35,086 nucleotides of DNA from Bacteroidales bacterium (GTDB taxonomy: Bacteria > Bacteroidota > Bacteroidia > Bacteroidales > VadinHA17). Shown piece after piece: positions 1-9,599 of the stretch; positions within the stretch are counted from its first letter, which is position 1, and every line of letters starts with the position of its first letter. Location: the NCBI GenBank assembly GCA_012517605.1, contig JAAYUS010000143.1:1-35086 (forward strand). The letters are read 5' to 3'. The notes beneath the pieces were generated by a model that was given only the letters and a program-made list of their open reading frames with translations, made no database searches and was not told the origin of the DNA. Both the position numbers and the translations under genes were made by a program.

Positions 1-624
1 GACATCTCCTTTGCAATAGATCAGGGGCTGGCAAACAGGATGGAACTCAGGCAGAGGAAGATCGACATCGAATCATCACAATTTGATCTGATCCAGACAA
101 AAGCGCTGAATGAATTCAAGGGAAGCCTTGGCCTCTCAATCGGATTGTTCGGTGACAACGAGAAATTCGGAAACGTCTATTCAAATCCGACGGACAATGA
201 GGAGGTTTCGCTGTCGCTGACAATCCCCCTATGGGACTGGGGTGAAAGGAAATCAAGGATTAAAGCAACTGAAGCGACTATTGAGGCTGCAAATATTTCG
301 TTCGACGAGGAACGGAATGATATCATCCTTGGCATACGGCAGGTTTACCGTAACCTGATAAACCTCAGGAACCAGATTACCATAGCCCGTCAAAATGTCA
401 CAAATGCACAGCTAACCTACGATCTTAATCTCGAGAGGTACAGAAACGGCGATCTTACCGGGATGGACCTTAATCTGTTCCAGGAACAGCTCTCTCAGAA
501 ACAGCTTTCCTATACAAATTCACTTATATCATACAAGCTGGAGCTGCTGAACCTGAAGATCCAGACTCTTTACGATTTCGAGAAAAAAGAACAGGTTTCA
601 CCAGTTATGGAATTGGAAAAATAA
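1..624 (+). CDS. TolC-like outer-membrane efflux protein, C-terminal part (5' end outside window)
   Basis: The reading frame is open from base 1, so the gene begins upstream and only about the last 207 residues are present. In TolC-family proteins this region is the second structural repeat: long amphipathic periplasmic helices around outer-membrane beta strands. The visible pattern fits: a strand-like stretch (LSLTIPLWDWGERKSRI, the usual P-W-D-G-R turn), then a long helix rich in Q, N and L with heptad-like spacing (about residues 85-130), and a final helix with the family-typical 'YDLNLERYRNGDLTGMDL' pattern. The role is the outer-membrane exit duct of a tripartite pump. It lies 13 bp before the adaptor gene and is almost surely co-transcribed with it. 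Which substrate is exported cannot be told from the sequence. Confidence 0.9.
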   Translation, partial: DISFAIDQGLANRMELRQRKIDIESSQFDLIQTKALNEFKGSLGLSIGLFGDNEKFGNVYSNPTDNEEVSLSLTIPLWDWGERKSRIKATEATIEAANISFDEERNDIILGIRQVYRNLINLRNQITIARQNVTNAQLTYDLNLERYRNGDLTGMDLNLFQEQLSQKQLSYTNSLISYKLELLNLKIQTLYDFEKKEQVSPVMELEK

Positions 625-637
625 TTATTAACCCTAT

Positions 638-1690
638 ATGAAAAAGAATTTGATCTTATTCGCAGTTGTCCTTTCAGTCGCTGCCGGTTGCAGGAATCAG
701 GACCAAAACCTTGCCGGAGATGTCGAAATACCGGTCACAGTCGAAGAACTGAAGGTTAAATCGATTGAAGAGTTCATAAATACGACCGGTACAGCTTTCC
801 CTAAAGGAGAGATAGAACTCAAATCAAAAATATCTGCGTCATATTTCCTTGAGAAAAATCCTTCAACAGGCAGGCTGTGGCAGATGGGCGATAAAGTTAA
901 TATCGGTGATGTCATTATCCGCCTCGAAGACCAGGAATATGTCAACTCCGTTAAAATGGAAACCAACCAGCTGAATCTTGAGCTTATGGAAAGTGAGCTT
1001 AAAAAACAGCAGTCGCTTTTTGAAAAAGGAGGTGTGACCCAAAAGGAGCTGAAAACGGCTGAGATAAACTATGAAAATGCCAAAACAACTGTGGCAACAT
1101 CAAAACTCCAGCTCGAAAAAACAAGGATTTCATCTCCCATCATCGGAGTTATTGTGGACCTGCCATACCATACGCAGGGAACACAGGTGGAGGCAGGGCT
1201 GACAATGGTCAAAATAATGGACTACAAGACTATGTACATGGATGTCCAGCTTCCTGAAAAATATATTAATGAAATAAAACCCGGACAAACGGTCAAACTT
1301 ACTAACTATACAATCCCGGAAGATACAATATTAGGAAGCGTGACCCAGCTTTCTCCTGCCATAAATGCCGACACCCGGACATTCAAGGGGACTGTATCAA
1401 TCGATAATCACGATCTCCTGCTGCGGCCGGGAATGTTTGTAAAAGCCGATATAGTTGTTAACCGCAGGGATTCCGCCATTGTGATACCGAAAAACATCAT
1501 TCTTTCAAGGCAGAAGGGAAAAACAGTCTTTGTAGTCGACAGGGGCGTTGCTGCTGAAAGGATTATTGAGACAGGACTTGAAAACCTTACAGATGTTGAA
1601 GTCACAAGAGGGCTGGCAAGAAATGAAAGAATTGTGACAGGAGGGTTTGAAACACTCAGCAACAGGTCAAAGGTAAAAATCATTAAATAG
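638..1690 (+). CDS. RND efflux periplasmic adaptor (HlyD/membrane fusion family), lipoprotein
   Basis: This is a 350-residue periplasmic adaptor that would bridge the inner-membrane RND pump and the TolC-like duct. The N-terminus is a lipoprotein signal: MKKN, a hydrophobic stretch and the lipobox VAAGC, with Cys18 as the lipidated residue. Next come a barrel-sandwich (lipoyl-like) half, a helical hairpin at about residues 105-160 (TNQLNLELMESELKKQQSLFEKGGVTQKEL, quoted in parts: TNQLNLELMESEL, then KKQQSLFEKGG), the second lipoyl half (SPIIGVIVDLPYHTQGTQVEAG), and beta-barrel and membrane-proximal domains (LRPGMFVKADI; ENLTDVEVTRGLARNERIV). The hairpin is short, as in CusB- and AcrA-like adaptors. 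It sits 13 bp after the TolC gene and 6 bp before the first RND gene. Family assignment is firm; substrate is unknown. Confidence 0.93.
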   Translation: MKKNLILFAVVLSVAAGCRNQDQNLAGDVEIPVTVEELKVKSIEEFINTTGTAFPKGEIELKSKISASYFLEKNPSTGRLWQMGDKVNIGDVIIRLEDQEYVNSVKMETNQLNLELMESELKKQQSLFEKGGVTQKELKTAEINYENAKTTVATSKLQLEKTRISSPIIGVIVDLPYHTQGTQVEAGLTMVKIMDYKTMYMDVQLPEKYINEIKPGQTVKLTNYTIPEDTILGSVTQLSPAINADTRTFKGTVSIDNHDLLLRPGMFVKADIVVNRRDSAIVIPKNIILSRQKGKTVFVVDRGVAAERIIETGLENLTDVEVTRGLARNERIVTGGFETLSNRSKVKIIK

Positions 1691-1696
1691 CCCGGT

Positions 1697-4600
1697 ATGG
1701 ACAAAATTGCCAGATTTGCTGTAAACAATCCTGTAACAGTATTGATGCTGGTACTGGGTATCATTCTGCTTGGATTTATTTCTTTCGGCAAGCTGGGGAC
1801 AGACCTTTTCCCTGACCTCAACACTCCCAAGATCTATATAGAATTAAAAGCAGGGGAAAAACCGCCTGAAGAAATCGAAAAAAATTATGTCGATCAGATT
1901 GAATCTCTTTCAATGCGCCAGAGCGACGTTGTTCAGGTATCATCAGTTTCACGAGGCGGATCGGCTGTGATAACTGTGGAATATAACTGGAACAAGGATA
2001 TGGATGAAGCATTTCTTGATCTCCAGAAAGAACTTAATTCATTCAGCCAGAACTCCGACCTTGAAGATTTCACAATTTCACAATACGATCCCAACGCCTC
2101 CCCGGTAATGGTTGTCGGCCTTAAAAACGATCTTATCGAAAATATGGACGACCTGAGAAAGGTCGCTGAAAATTACATCCGCAATGAGCTCATAAGAATA
2201 GAAGGCATCGCCGATGTAAGGCTTGTCGGAAAGGAAGAAAGCGAGGTTGTAATTGAAACAAATAAATACCTTCTGGAATCATTCGGCCTTACCACCGACG
2301 GAATAGCTGCACAGATAAACAATTACAACAGAAATGTTTCGGGCGGATCTATTGTCGACATGGGAACAAAATATGTCGTAAAGGGAGTCAGCGTGCTTGA
2401 AGATCTCAAGGACCTTGAGAACATTGTCGTCGGGTTCAGACAGCCTGCTGCAGCAACAGGAACAGGTCTTACAGAAAGATCAGCAGTATCAGTGACGGAA
2501 AGGGTGCCTGTTTACCTGAGGGATGTCGCTTCAATAAAATTTGAAAACAAGGATCCTGACAACATTGTGACAATTAACGGCGAAAGATGCATAGGACTTG
2601 CTATTTACAAGGAACCTAAATTCAATACTGTCAATGCAGTGCGCAGCCTCGACAGGAGCTTTCAGGATATAGGCAAGGCCATGCCAGGATACCAGTTCAT
2701 TAAAGTGACCGACCAGGGTAAATATATAAGCAATGCCATTGGCGAGGTTAAAAATACACTGATTGCAGGAATAATACTGGCTGTATTGATTCTGTACGTT
2801 TTTCTCCGGAGGATAGGAACTACACTGGTGATAAGCATCGCAATACCCGTTTCCATAATTGCAACTTTTAACCTGATGTATTTCAATGACCTCACCCTGA
2901 ATATAATGACGCTTGGAGGACTTGCCCTTGGAGCAGGCATGCTTGTCGATAATGCGATAGTTGTCCTGGAAAATATAACCCGTAACAAGGAGGAAGGGCT
3001 TTCGTTCAGAGAATCAATTATCACCGGGACAGGACAGGTGGGTGGAGCAATTACGGCTTCAACGGTTACCACGATAATGGTTTTTCTGCCAATAGTTTAC
3101 CTCCATGGCGCTTCAGGCGAGATGTTCAAAGACCAGGCATGGACTGTGGCTTTTGCTCTTTTATCGTCTCTCTTTGTTGCCCTTCTTGTGATTCCCATGC
3201 TGCTTTCTTCACTTTTCCCCGAGAAAAGGCAAAATAAAGTATTAACCTCATCACTACAGTTCAGATGGTATAAGTCTTTCCTTGGAAAGATAGTGGATCA
3301 TCGTAAAACTGTCATTGTCCTGTCGGTTATTATGCTTGCTCTTTCCGCCCTTATTGTCCCTCAGCTAGGAAGCGAGTTCATGCCAAAATCCGAATCGGCC
3401 GAGTTCACTGTATCACTTAAGCTGCCTGAAGGTACAGGGCTTGAAAGGACAAACAGCACAGCCGTCAGGGCCGAAGGGATAATAAAGGACCTGCTGGGAC
3501 CAAAAGTTAAATTGTTATATACCCAGGCAGGAGAAGACAATACATCAACACTAATTCAGAATAACGGGGTAAAAGGAGAAAATACTGCATCCATAAAGGT
3601 CATCCTGAATGAAGAATATGCAAAAGAAACTGAAAAAGCGATAAGCCTGGTCGAGAGCTACCTTACAACCATTCCCGGCCTTGAAGTTACATTTACAAGA
3701 GAGGAAACTGCACTCCAGACATCACTCGGAACATCCGAATCCCCCTTTGCCCTTGAAATATCCGGAGAAGATTATTCAGAACTTGAAAGGATACTTCAGG
3801 AATCAAAGTCAGTTCTGGTAAATAATCCAGGACTTTATAATCTTACAACCTCCCTTGATGAGGGGACTCCGGAAGTGGATGTTGTAATCGACAGGTTCAA
3901 AACAAGCTATTACAATGTGACTGCTGAAAGCGTTATAAATCAGATCAGGGGCTATCTTCAGGGATCACCCGCAGGGACTTTTGAAAAAGACGGTGAAATG
4001 AAGGACATTACTATAAAACTCGAAAACATTTCTCTGGGTCAGCTCCGCGACCTTATGATAACAGCCGGTACGGTAAAAGTACCTTTGAGCGAACTTGCAG
4101 TGATTAAAAAGGTCATTAGCCCGGGAGAAATTACAAGAAGGAACCAGTCGAGGACATGTTACATTTATGCCATGATTAAGGGCGGCCAGCCACTAGACAA
4201 AGTAGTAAACGAAGCACGTGAATCGCTGAAATCAATAACATTGCCTCCCGACTATAAGATGGAGTTCACCGGAGAGGAGTTGAAAAGAAGGGAATCAACA
4301 TCAAACCTTACGTTTGCTCTGATCCTGTCGCTTGTACTGGTATTTATGGTGCTTGCCTCACAATTCGAATCCATCCTTCAGCCTTTTGTTATTATGTTAA
4401 CAATACCTCTTGCAGGCGTCGGAACCATCCTGACATTTTTCATTCTGGGCAAGCCTCTTAATATGATGGCATATATCGGTATAATAATGCTTGGGGGAAT
4501 AGCCGTGAACAATGCAATTATTCTTATCGACAGGATAAATCAGCTGCGGGAGGCAGGGATCAGTAAAAGAGAAGCAATATTATTGGCAGGGTCGCAGAGA

Positions 4601-4831
4601 ATAAGACCGATACTTATGACAAGCCTTACAACTATACTTGCCCTGCTGCCGCTTACGATCGGGATCGGTGAAAGCGCTTCACTGCGTTCCCCGATGGCAT
4701 ATGCGGTAATCGGAGGACTTGTCTCATCAACAATTCTTACACTTGTGGTAATACCCTGCGTTTATTGGGTATTCGATACGTTCGGGGATTTTATTCGCGG
4801 AAAGAAAACAAACCTTTCTGAAACTGTCTGA
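1697..4831 (+). CDS. RND efflux transporter permease (AcrB/MdtB superfamily)
   Basis: A 1044-residue inner-membrane pump of normal RND length with the standard layout: TM1 at about 8-30, a large periplasmic loop, TM2-6 at about 350-510, TM7 near 540, a second periplasmic loop, and TM8-12 at about 870-1030. The TM4 motif GMLVDNAIVVLENI carries Asp418, the position of AcrB Asp407, but the next residue is Asn rather than a second Asp. In TM10 the segment AVNNAIILID has Asn938-Asn939 where AcrB has Lys940, with Asp945 a little further on. This V-N-N-A...D pattern is common in a large RND subgroup, so it marks subfamily rather than damage. It starts 6 bp after the adaptor and ends 16 bp before the second RND gene. 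Paired RND genes recall MdtB/MdtC, where the two permeases form a mixed trimer; that is only an analogy here. Confidence 0.95.
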   Translation: MDKIARFAVNNPVTVLMLVLGIILLGFISFGKLGTDLFPDLNTPKIYIELKAGEKPPEEIEKNYVDQIESLSMRQSDVVQVSSVSRGGSAVITVEYNWNKDMDEAFLDLQKELNSFSQNSDLEDFTISQYDPNASPVMVVGLKNDLIENMDDLRKVAENYIRNELIRIEGIADVRLVGKEESEVVIETNKYLLESFGLTTDGIAAQINNYNRNVSGGSIVDMGTKYVVKGVSVLEDLKDLENIVVGFRQPAAATGTGLTERSAVSVTERVPVYLRDVASIKFENKDPDNIVTINGERCIGLAIYKEPKFNTVNAVRSLDRSFQDIGKAMPGYQFIKVTDQGKYISNAIGEVKNTLIAGIILAVLILYVFLRRIGTTLVISIAIPVSIIATFNLMYFNDLTLNIMTLGGLALGAGMLVDNAIVVLENITRNKEEGLSFRESIITGTGQVGGAITASTVTTIMVFLPIVYLHGASGEMFKDQAWTVAFALLSSLFVALLVIPMLLSSLFPEKRQNKVLTSSLQFRWYKSFLGKIVDHRKTVIVLSVIMLALSALIVPQLGSEFMPKSESAEFTVSLKLPEGTGLERTNSTAVRAEGIIKDLLGPKVKLLYTQAGEDNTSTLIQNNGVKGENTASIKVILNEEYAKETEKAISLVESYLTTIPGLEVTFTREETALQTSLGTSESPFALEISGEDYSELERILQESKSVLVNNPGLYNLTTSLDEGTPEVDVVIDRFKTSYYNVTAESVINQIRGYLQGSPAGTFEKDGEMKDITIKLENISLGQLRDLMITAGTVKVPLSELAVIKKVISPGEITRRNQSRTCYIYAMIKGGQPLDKVVNEARESLKSITLPPDYKMEFTGEELKRRESTSNLTFALILSLVLVFMVLASQFESILQPFVIMLTIPLAGVGTILTFFILGKPLNMMAYIGIIMLGGIAVNNAIILIDRINQLREAGISKREAILLAGSQRIRPILMTSLTTILALLPLTIGIGESASLRSPMAYAVIGGLVSSTILTLVVIPCVYWVFDTFGDFIRGKKTNLSETV

Positions 4832-4847
4832 TTCATACAGGAAAGAT

Positions 4848-7800
4848 ATGGATTTTGTACTAAAGAGAAGAGTTCTGATAACGATGGTCTTTCTGGGACT
4901 GTCGCTTCTGGGATACGTTTCCTATAAAAAGCTACCTGTTGAACTTATCCCGAATGCCCAGCTACCTGCACTGATAGTTCAGGTTGGAACACCACTGGAA
5001 CTCGATCCTTCCTATATTGAAAATCAGGCTGTCGTACCTATTGAAGGCGCTGTAGGGACACTGGAAAATGTGGAAAAAATAGAATCAAACATTACCTCAC
5101 AGTATGGCACCATCATTATTTATTATACAAAAAACTCCGACCTTAAATATGCAAACCTCCGGCTTCAGGAAAAAATCGACATTGTAAAAAGCACAATACC
5201 TTCAGAATTCATTATCAACGTGATAAAAATCGACCTGGAGCAGCTGAGCAACCAGTTCATGTCGCTTCAGGTAAGAGGTGAAGGAGGAATAGACAGAATT
5301 CGCAATATCGCTGACCGTGAAATAAAGCCGGAGTTTGAAAATATCGATGGCATAGCAGGTGTCCAGGTTTATGGCGGACAGGAAAATTCAGTTGAGGTAA
5401 GGCTTAACCGGAAAGCCTGCAAAGCACTCGGAATAACCCCTGGACAGATAAGCCAGGTGCTGAATAATAACAGCAGCGACAAAACTTTTGCCGGAAAAGT
5501 GTATGACGGAAGCGATGAGCTTTTTGTGAATATTTCTTCAGAATATACGGATATAACGGATATCGGAAATATAATAGTCAGGCAGCAGGGGCCTGTCCTG
5601 CTTCACGATGTTGCCGAAATATTCTATGGCGTCAGGGAAAGGCAGTCGTACAGCAGGGTCAACGGAATGGATGCCGTAACTATGACGCTTGTAAATGACA
5701 ACCAGGCAAATCTTATACAGCTTTCACACGATGCGATCGATCAGGTAAACAAGCTTAACAGGGAACTGGCTTCTTCAGGTGTCGGGATCGTTGTTCAGAA
5801 CAACAGCGCTGAAACAATGGAAAAGAATATCGATCAGATCATAAATCTCGCGATAACCGGAGGTTTCCTGGCAGTACTTATACTCTGGTATTTTCTCAGG
5901 AATATCAGACTTGTCACAATAATTGCCGTATCAATACCAGCATCGGTTTATACGGCATTCAATTTCTTCTATGCATATAATATTTCCATAAACAGCCTTA
6001 CCCTTGTCGGAATAGCCCTGGCAATAGGTATGCTGGTTGATAACTCGGTGGTGGTGCTCGAGAATATTTACAGGCTTGCAGGTACGGGCAAGGATCCGGG
6101 AACAGCGGTAAAACAGGGGACCAAAGAAGTGTGGCGCTCAATCCTGGCTTCCACGCTGACAACTGTGATCGTTTTCTTTCCTTTTATATTCTCAACAAAC
6201 TTCCTAATAAGGATAATAGGGAAAAATATAGGAGTTTCACTCGTATCAACACTTCTTGTATCCCTTGCAGTGGCATTGTTCTTTATACCCATGGCCACTT
6301 TTTATCTTCTTTCCGGGACCTCATCAGGCGAGGCCCGGATATTTAAGAAGTTGTCAATCCACGACAGGCTGATCCAGGCTTATCACCTTGTACTCAAGGC
6401 GAGCATGAGGAAACCTGCTGCAACAATAATCGGGACGCTTGTGGTCTTCTTTACTGCCCTCCTGATAAGTCTTACCCTCAGCATCAGCAGCAACCGTGAA
6501 ATTCAGACGCCGGAGTTCAGGCTAAGCATCACAATGCCTGCAGGTTCAACATTACGGAAGACAGATGCAGTTGTTGCAGAGATCGAATCGCGGCTTGCCT
6601 CACTTCCCGAAAAGGAAGATGTAGTGAGCAGGATTGAAGAGGACAAAGCTACAGTAACGGTGAACCTCTTCAAGGACTGGGATAAAAGGAGTGAGAGGTC
6701 GCTGCCGGAAATCAAAAACGATATTTCAGAAAGAACAAAGAATATTTCATCGGCTGAGATAAGCATGGATGAGATATCTACAGGCGGCGGATTTACAGGA
6801 GGTGGCGGCGGAGGTGAATCATTCAATCCGGAAAATGATTTTGCAAATCTCCTGGGCTTCGGAAGCGAATCCGAGAAAGTTGTTATCAGGGGCCAGAATT
6901 TCCAACAGATGCGAAACCTGGCCGGAGATATCAGGAATTACATTGATGCCCTTGAAACGATCGACAATGTCAGCGCCGGCATTCAGGACAACACCCCTGA
7001 AGTACAGCTGCATTTTGACATGGATTACCTGGGTCGCAATAACTTCACACTGATGAACCTTTCTGCAGCCCTTGCTACTTTTGGAAGAGAATATTCATCG
7101 GGAGCCAGATTCAGGCAGGGAACCCAGAGTTACGATATAATCATCAAATATGCCGATGAAGACACAACCTCCGCTGTAAACGATTTCAAGACGATCAACG
7201 ACCTTAAACATCTCGAGGTCTCAAGTTCGTCAGGAGTTGTAATGGAGATGGAGGAACTTGCCAGTACTGTATTCTCATACGGGATGGGGAACATCCACCG
7301 CGAAAACCAGGAAAAGAGAATAACAGTTACATATAACTTCAAGGATGAGATCAGATCATCGAAAGACCTGCTCGAAGGAGCAAGAGCTGAAATTGAATCA
7401 ATAATTTCCGGACTTAACATTCCTTCAGGACTTGTCGTCGAGGTTATCCATGAAGATAACCAGCTGAAGGAATTTTACAATCTCATTGGGATAGCTTTTC
7501 TGCTTATTTATATGATCCTTGCTGCAGTATTTGAATCTCTTGCAATACCTTTTGTCCTTCTGTTCAGCATACCTCTTGCTGCACTTGGCTCGCTTATAGC
7601 GCTTATACTGACAGGCAATTCACTGCTGAATGCAAATACCCTTACCGGATTCCTTATCCTGCTTGGCGTTGTTGTCAATAATGGGATCATCCTTATCGAT
7701 TATACAAACATCCTAAGAAAAAGAGGCTTCAGAAGGTCAAGAGCTCTGATGACAGCCGGAATGGCAAGGATAAGGCCAATTCTTATTACAGCATCAACGA

Positions 7801-9599
7801 CCGTAATTGCCATGCTGCCTCTTGCCCTGGGAAAAGCTGAATATGTCTCGGCAATAGGCGCTTCCTTTGCTATTACCGTTATAGGAGGCCTTACGCTGAG
7901 TACACTGCTGACGCTTATTTTTATCCCCACATTCTATTCAGGTCTGGAAAACTCCATCGACTGGATCAAATCACTTAACTGGAAGATAAAAGTTGTCCAA
8001 CTTATGGTATTTGGCTTGATGATATTGCTGATCTACACATATATTGACAAATTCATCTGGAAACTGATAACAACAATATTAGCTGTCATAATTGTTCCGT
8101 CTGCAACCTGGTTTGTGATGAACAGCCTCCGAAAAGCCAGGGAAACAGTGATCCCGCCTGATCAGAGTATCAATATCCGGATTCAGAACCTGGTAAAGAT
8201 TTATGAAAGGGAAAGCAGATGGTCGAGAGAATGGAAAGCAGGAGCCAGGATAAGGGAACGTCTCGGACTTCAGGTACATTACAGGAAATTGAGTGACCTG
8301 ACTCAGATAACCTGGCAGTTCCCGCTGCTTGTTTTCATGATATGGTTCACTTACTTCTACCTTCAAAAAGGATTCTGGATTTTCTTTTTTAGTGTGGTCA
8401 CATGGTTTTTCATCCTTTCAATCTGGAACCGCTTCAGGGAACTTTTCCGTAATATGAGTGCGGAAAATGGAAAGAAACAATTTAAAAGGATAATCGCTGT
8501 TTCCGACTCATTTGTTTTCTGGATAATTCCACTTTTCAACCTTTTGCTGTTCCAGATGAAATGGGATAATATTTCGGTTGTACTCATAACCGGATTTGTC
8601 TGGTTCACAGGGTTGTTCATTTACACAACCGGAAGAAAGCTCAGTGAAGAAAACATTGACATATACAGGCTTGAGGGAAGGTTCCGGGGTATCAGGAAAA
8701 CAGTTTATAAGATTGTTTCAGCTGTCCCGCTAATAGGTAAAAGAAAAAAGCCTTTCAAAGCATTAAGCAGCGTTTCGATAAATATCGGCAATGGTATGTT
8801 TGGCCTCCTTGGGCCTAATGGAGCAGGCAAGACCACACTCATGAGGATAATCTGCGGCATACTGGAACAGAGTTACGGGAAGGTGTGGATAAATGGGCTC
8901 GATACCCAGAAAAAGCGCGAGGAACTGCAGGGACTTATTGGATACCTTCCGCAGGAATTCGGAAGCTATGAAAACATGACTGCTCACGAATACCTGCATT
9001 ACCAGGCTATCCTGAAGAACATTACCGATGCCGCAACAAGGGAAGAAAGGGTCACCTATGTCCTGAAAGCTGTCCACATGGAGGAAAGGAGACATGAAAA
9101 GATCGGCTCTTATTCAGGTGGCATGAAACAGAGAATGGGGATCGCCCTTATCCTGCTTCATCTTCCAAGGATACTTGTTGTTGATGAACCGACTGCCGGC
9201 CTCGATCCAAGAGAAAGGATAAGGTTCAGGAATCTCCTCGTCGAGCTTAGCCGTGAAAGGGTGGTGATTTTCTCTACACACATAATTGAAGATATCTCAA
9301 GCTCATGCAATCAGGTGGCGGTTCTGAACAGAGGCCGACTGAGATATCTGGGCAGGCCGTCTGATATGACCCTGCAGGCGGAAGGACATGTATGGCAGTT
9401 TAAAATACCTTCCGAGGAGTTCGGGAAATTCGTTGAGGATCATCTTGTCGTTCACCACATGTCGGAAGGCGATCAGGTCAGAGTCAGAGTGATATCTGAA
9501 TCCAGGCCCCGCGACAATGCGGTTAATGCAACCCCTAACCTCGAGGATGCATATCTTTGGTTATTAAGAAAAAAGGATAACAACAGGCATGAAAACTGA
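4848..9599 (+). CDS. RND efflux permease fused to a membrane-ABC ATPase module (1583 aa)
   Basis: One uninterrupted reading frame joins two transporter types. Residues 1-1032 form a complete RND permease: TM1 at about 8-28, TM2-6 at 330-490, TM7 at 522-545, TM8-12 at 875-1030, Asp398 in GMLVDNSVVVLENI, Asn944-Asn945 and Asp951 in VVVNNGIILID, and a Gly-rich periplasmic linker near 645-656. Two more hydrophobic segments follow at about 1046-1066 and 1073-1094. Residues 1110-1120 (IRIQNLVKIYE) look like the first strand of an ABC ATPase. Then four membrane segments intervene (about 1158-1262) before the domain resumes at 1303 (FKALSSVSINIGNGMFG). The ATPase motifs are intact: Walker A GPNGAGKTT 1322-1330, signature YSGGMKQR 1422-1429, Walker B ILVVDEPT 1442-1449 and H-loop His1478. 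The stop overlaps the downstream permease start by 11 bp. Each domain call is firm; joint function is inference. Confidence 0.92.
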   Translation: MDFVLKRRVLITMVFLGLSLLGYVSYKKLPVELIPNAQLPALIVQVGTPLELDPSYIENQAVVPIEGAVGTLENVEKIESNITSQYGTIIIYYTKNSDLKYANLRLQEKIDIVKSTIPSEFIINVIKIDLEQLSNQFMSLQVRGEGGIDRIRNIADREIKPEFENIDGIAGVQVYGGQENSVEVRLNRKACKALGITPGQISQVLNNNSSDKTFAGKVYDGSDELFVNISSEYTDITDIGNIIVRQQGPVLLHDVAEIFYGVRERQSYSRVNGMDAVTMTLVNDNQANLIQLSHDAIDQVNKLNRELASSGVGIVVQNNSAETMEKNIDQIINLAITGGFLAVLILWYFLRNIRLVTIIAVSIPASVYTAFNFFYAYNISINSLTLVGIALAIGMLVDNSVVVLENIYRLAGTGKDPGTAVKQGTKEVWRSILASTLTTVIVFFPFIFSTNFLIRIIGKNIGVSLVSTLLVSLAVALFFIPMATFYLLSGTSSGEARIFKKLSIHDRLIQAYHLVLKASMRKPAATIIGTLVVFFTALLISLTLSISSNREIQTPEFRLSITMPAGSTLRKTDAVVAEIESRLASLPEKEDVVSRIEEDKATVTVNLFKDWDKRSERSLPEIKNDISERTKNISSAEISMDEISTGGGFTGGGGGGESFNPENDFANLLGFGSESEKVVIRGQNFQQMRNLAGDIRNYIDALETIDNVSAGIQDNTPEVQLHFDMDYLGRNNFTLMNLSAALATFGREYSSGARFRQGTQSYDIIIKYADEDTTSAVNDFKTINDLKHLEVSSSSGVVMEMEELASTVFSYGMGNIHRENQEKRITVTYNFKDEIRSSKDLLEGARAEIESIISGLNIPSGLVVEVIHEDNQLKEFYNLIGIAFLLIYMILAAVFESLAIPFVLLFSIPLAALGSLIALILTGNSLLNANTLTGFLILLGVVVNNGIILIDYTNILRKRGFRRSRALMTAGMARIRPILITASTTVIAMLPLALGKAEYVSAIGASFAITVIGGLTLSTLLTLIFIPTFYSGLENSIDWIKSLNWKIKVVQLMVFGLMILLIYTYIDKFIWKLITTILAVIIVPSATWFVMNSLRKARETVIPPDQSINIRIQNLVKIYERESRWSREWKAGARIRERLGLQVHYRKLSDLTQITWQFPLLVFMIWFTYFYLQKGFWIFFFSVVTWFFILSIWNRFRELFRNMSAENGKKQFKRIIAVSDSFVFWIIPLFNLLLFQMKWDNISVVLITGFVWFTGLFIYTTGRKLSEENIDIYRLEGRFRGIRKTVYKIVSAVPLIGKRKKPFKALSSVSINIGNGMFGLLGPNGAGKTTLMRIICGILEQSYGKVWINGLDTQKKREELQGLIGYLPQEFGSYENMTAHEYLHYQAILKNITDAATREERVTYVLKAVHMEERRHEKIGSYSGGMKQRMGIALILLHLPRILVVDEPTAGLDPRERIRFRNLLVELSRERVVIFSTHIIEDISSSCNQVAVLNRGRLRYLGRPSDMTLQAEGHVWQFKIPSEEFGKFVEDHLVVHHMSEGDQVRVRVISESRPRDNAVNATPNLEDAYLWLLRKKDNNRHEN

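Noticed and set aside
2940-2960. Loss of proton-relay residues (Asn for the second Asp in TM4, Asn for Lys in TM10) as evidence of inactive pumps
   Set aside because: The same V-D-N and V-N-N-A...D patterns occur in both RND proteins here and, to my knowledge, in a large active RND subgroup.
7930-8820. RND-ABC fusion as a frameshift or assembly artefact
   Set aside because: The frame is open throughout, the linker has sensible membrane segments and codons like its neighbours, and the downstream permease overlaps it naturally. Only new reads or relatives could settle it fully.
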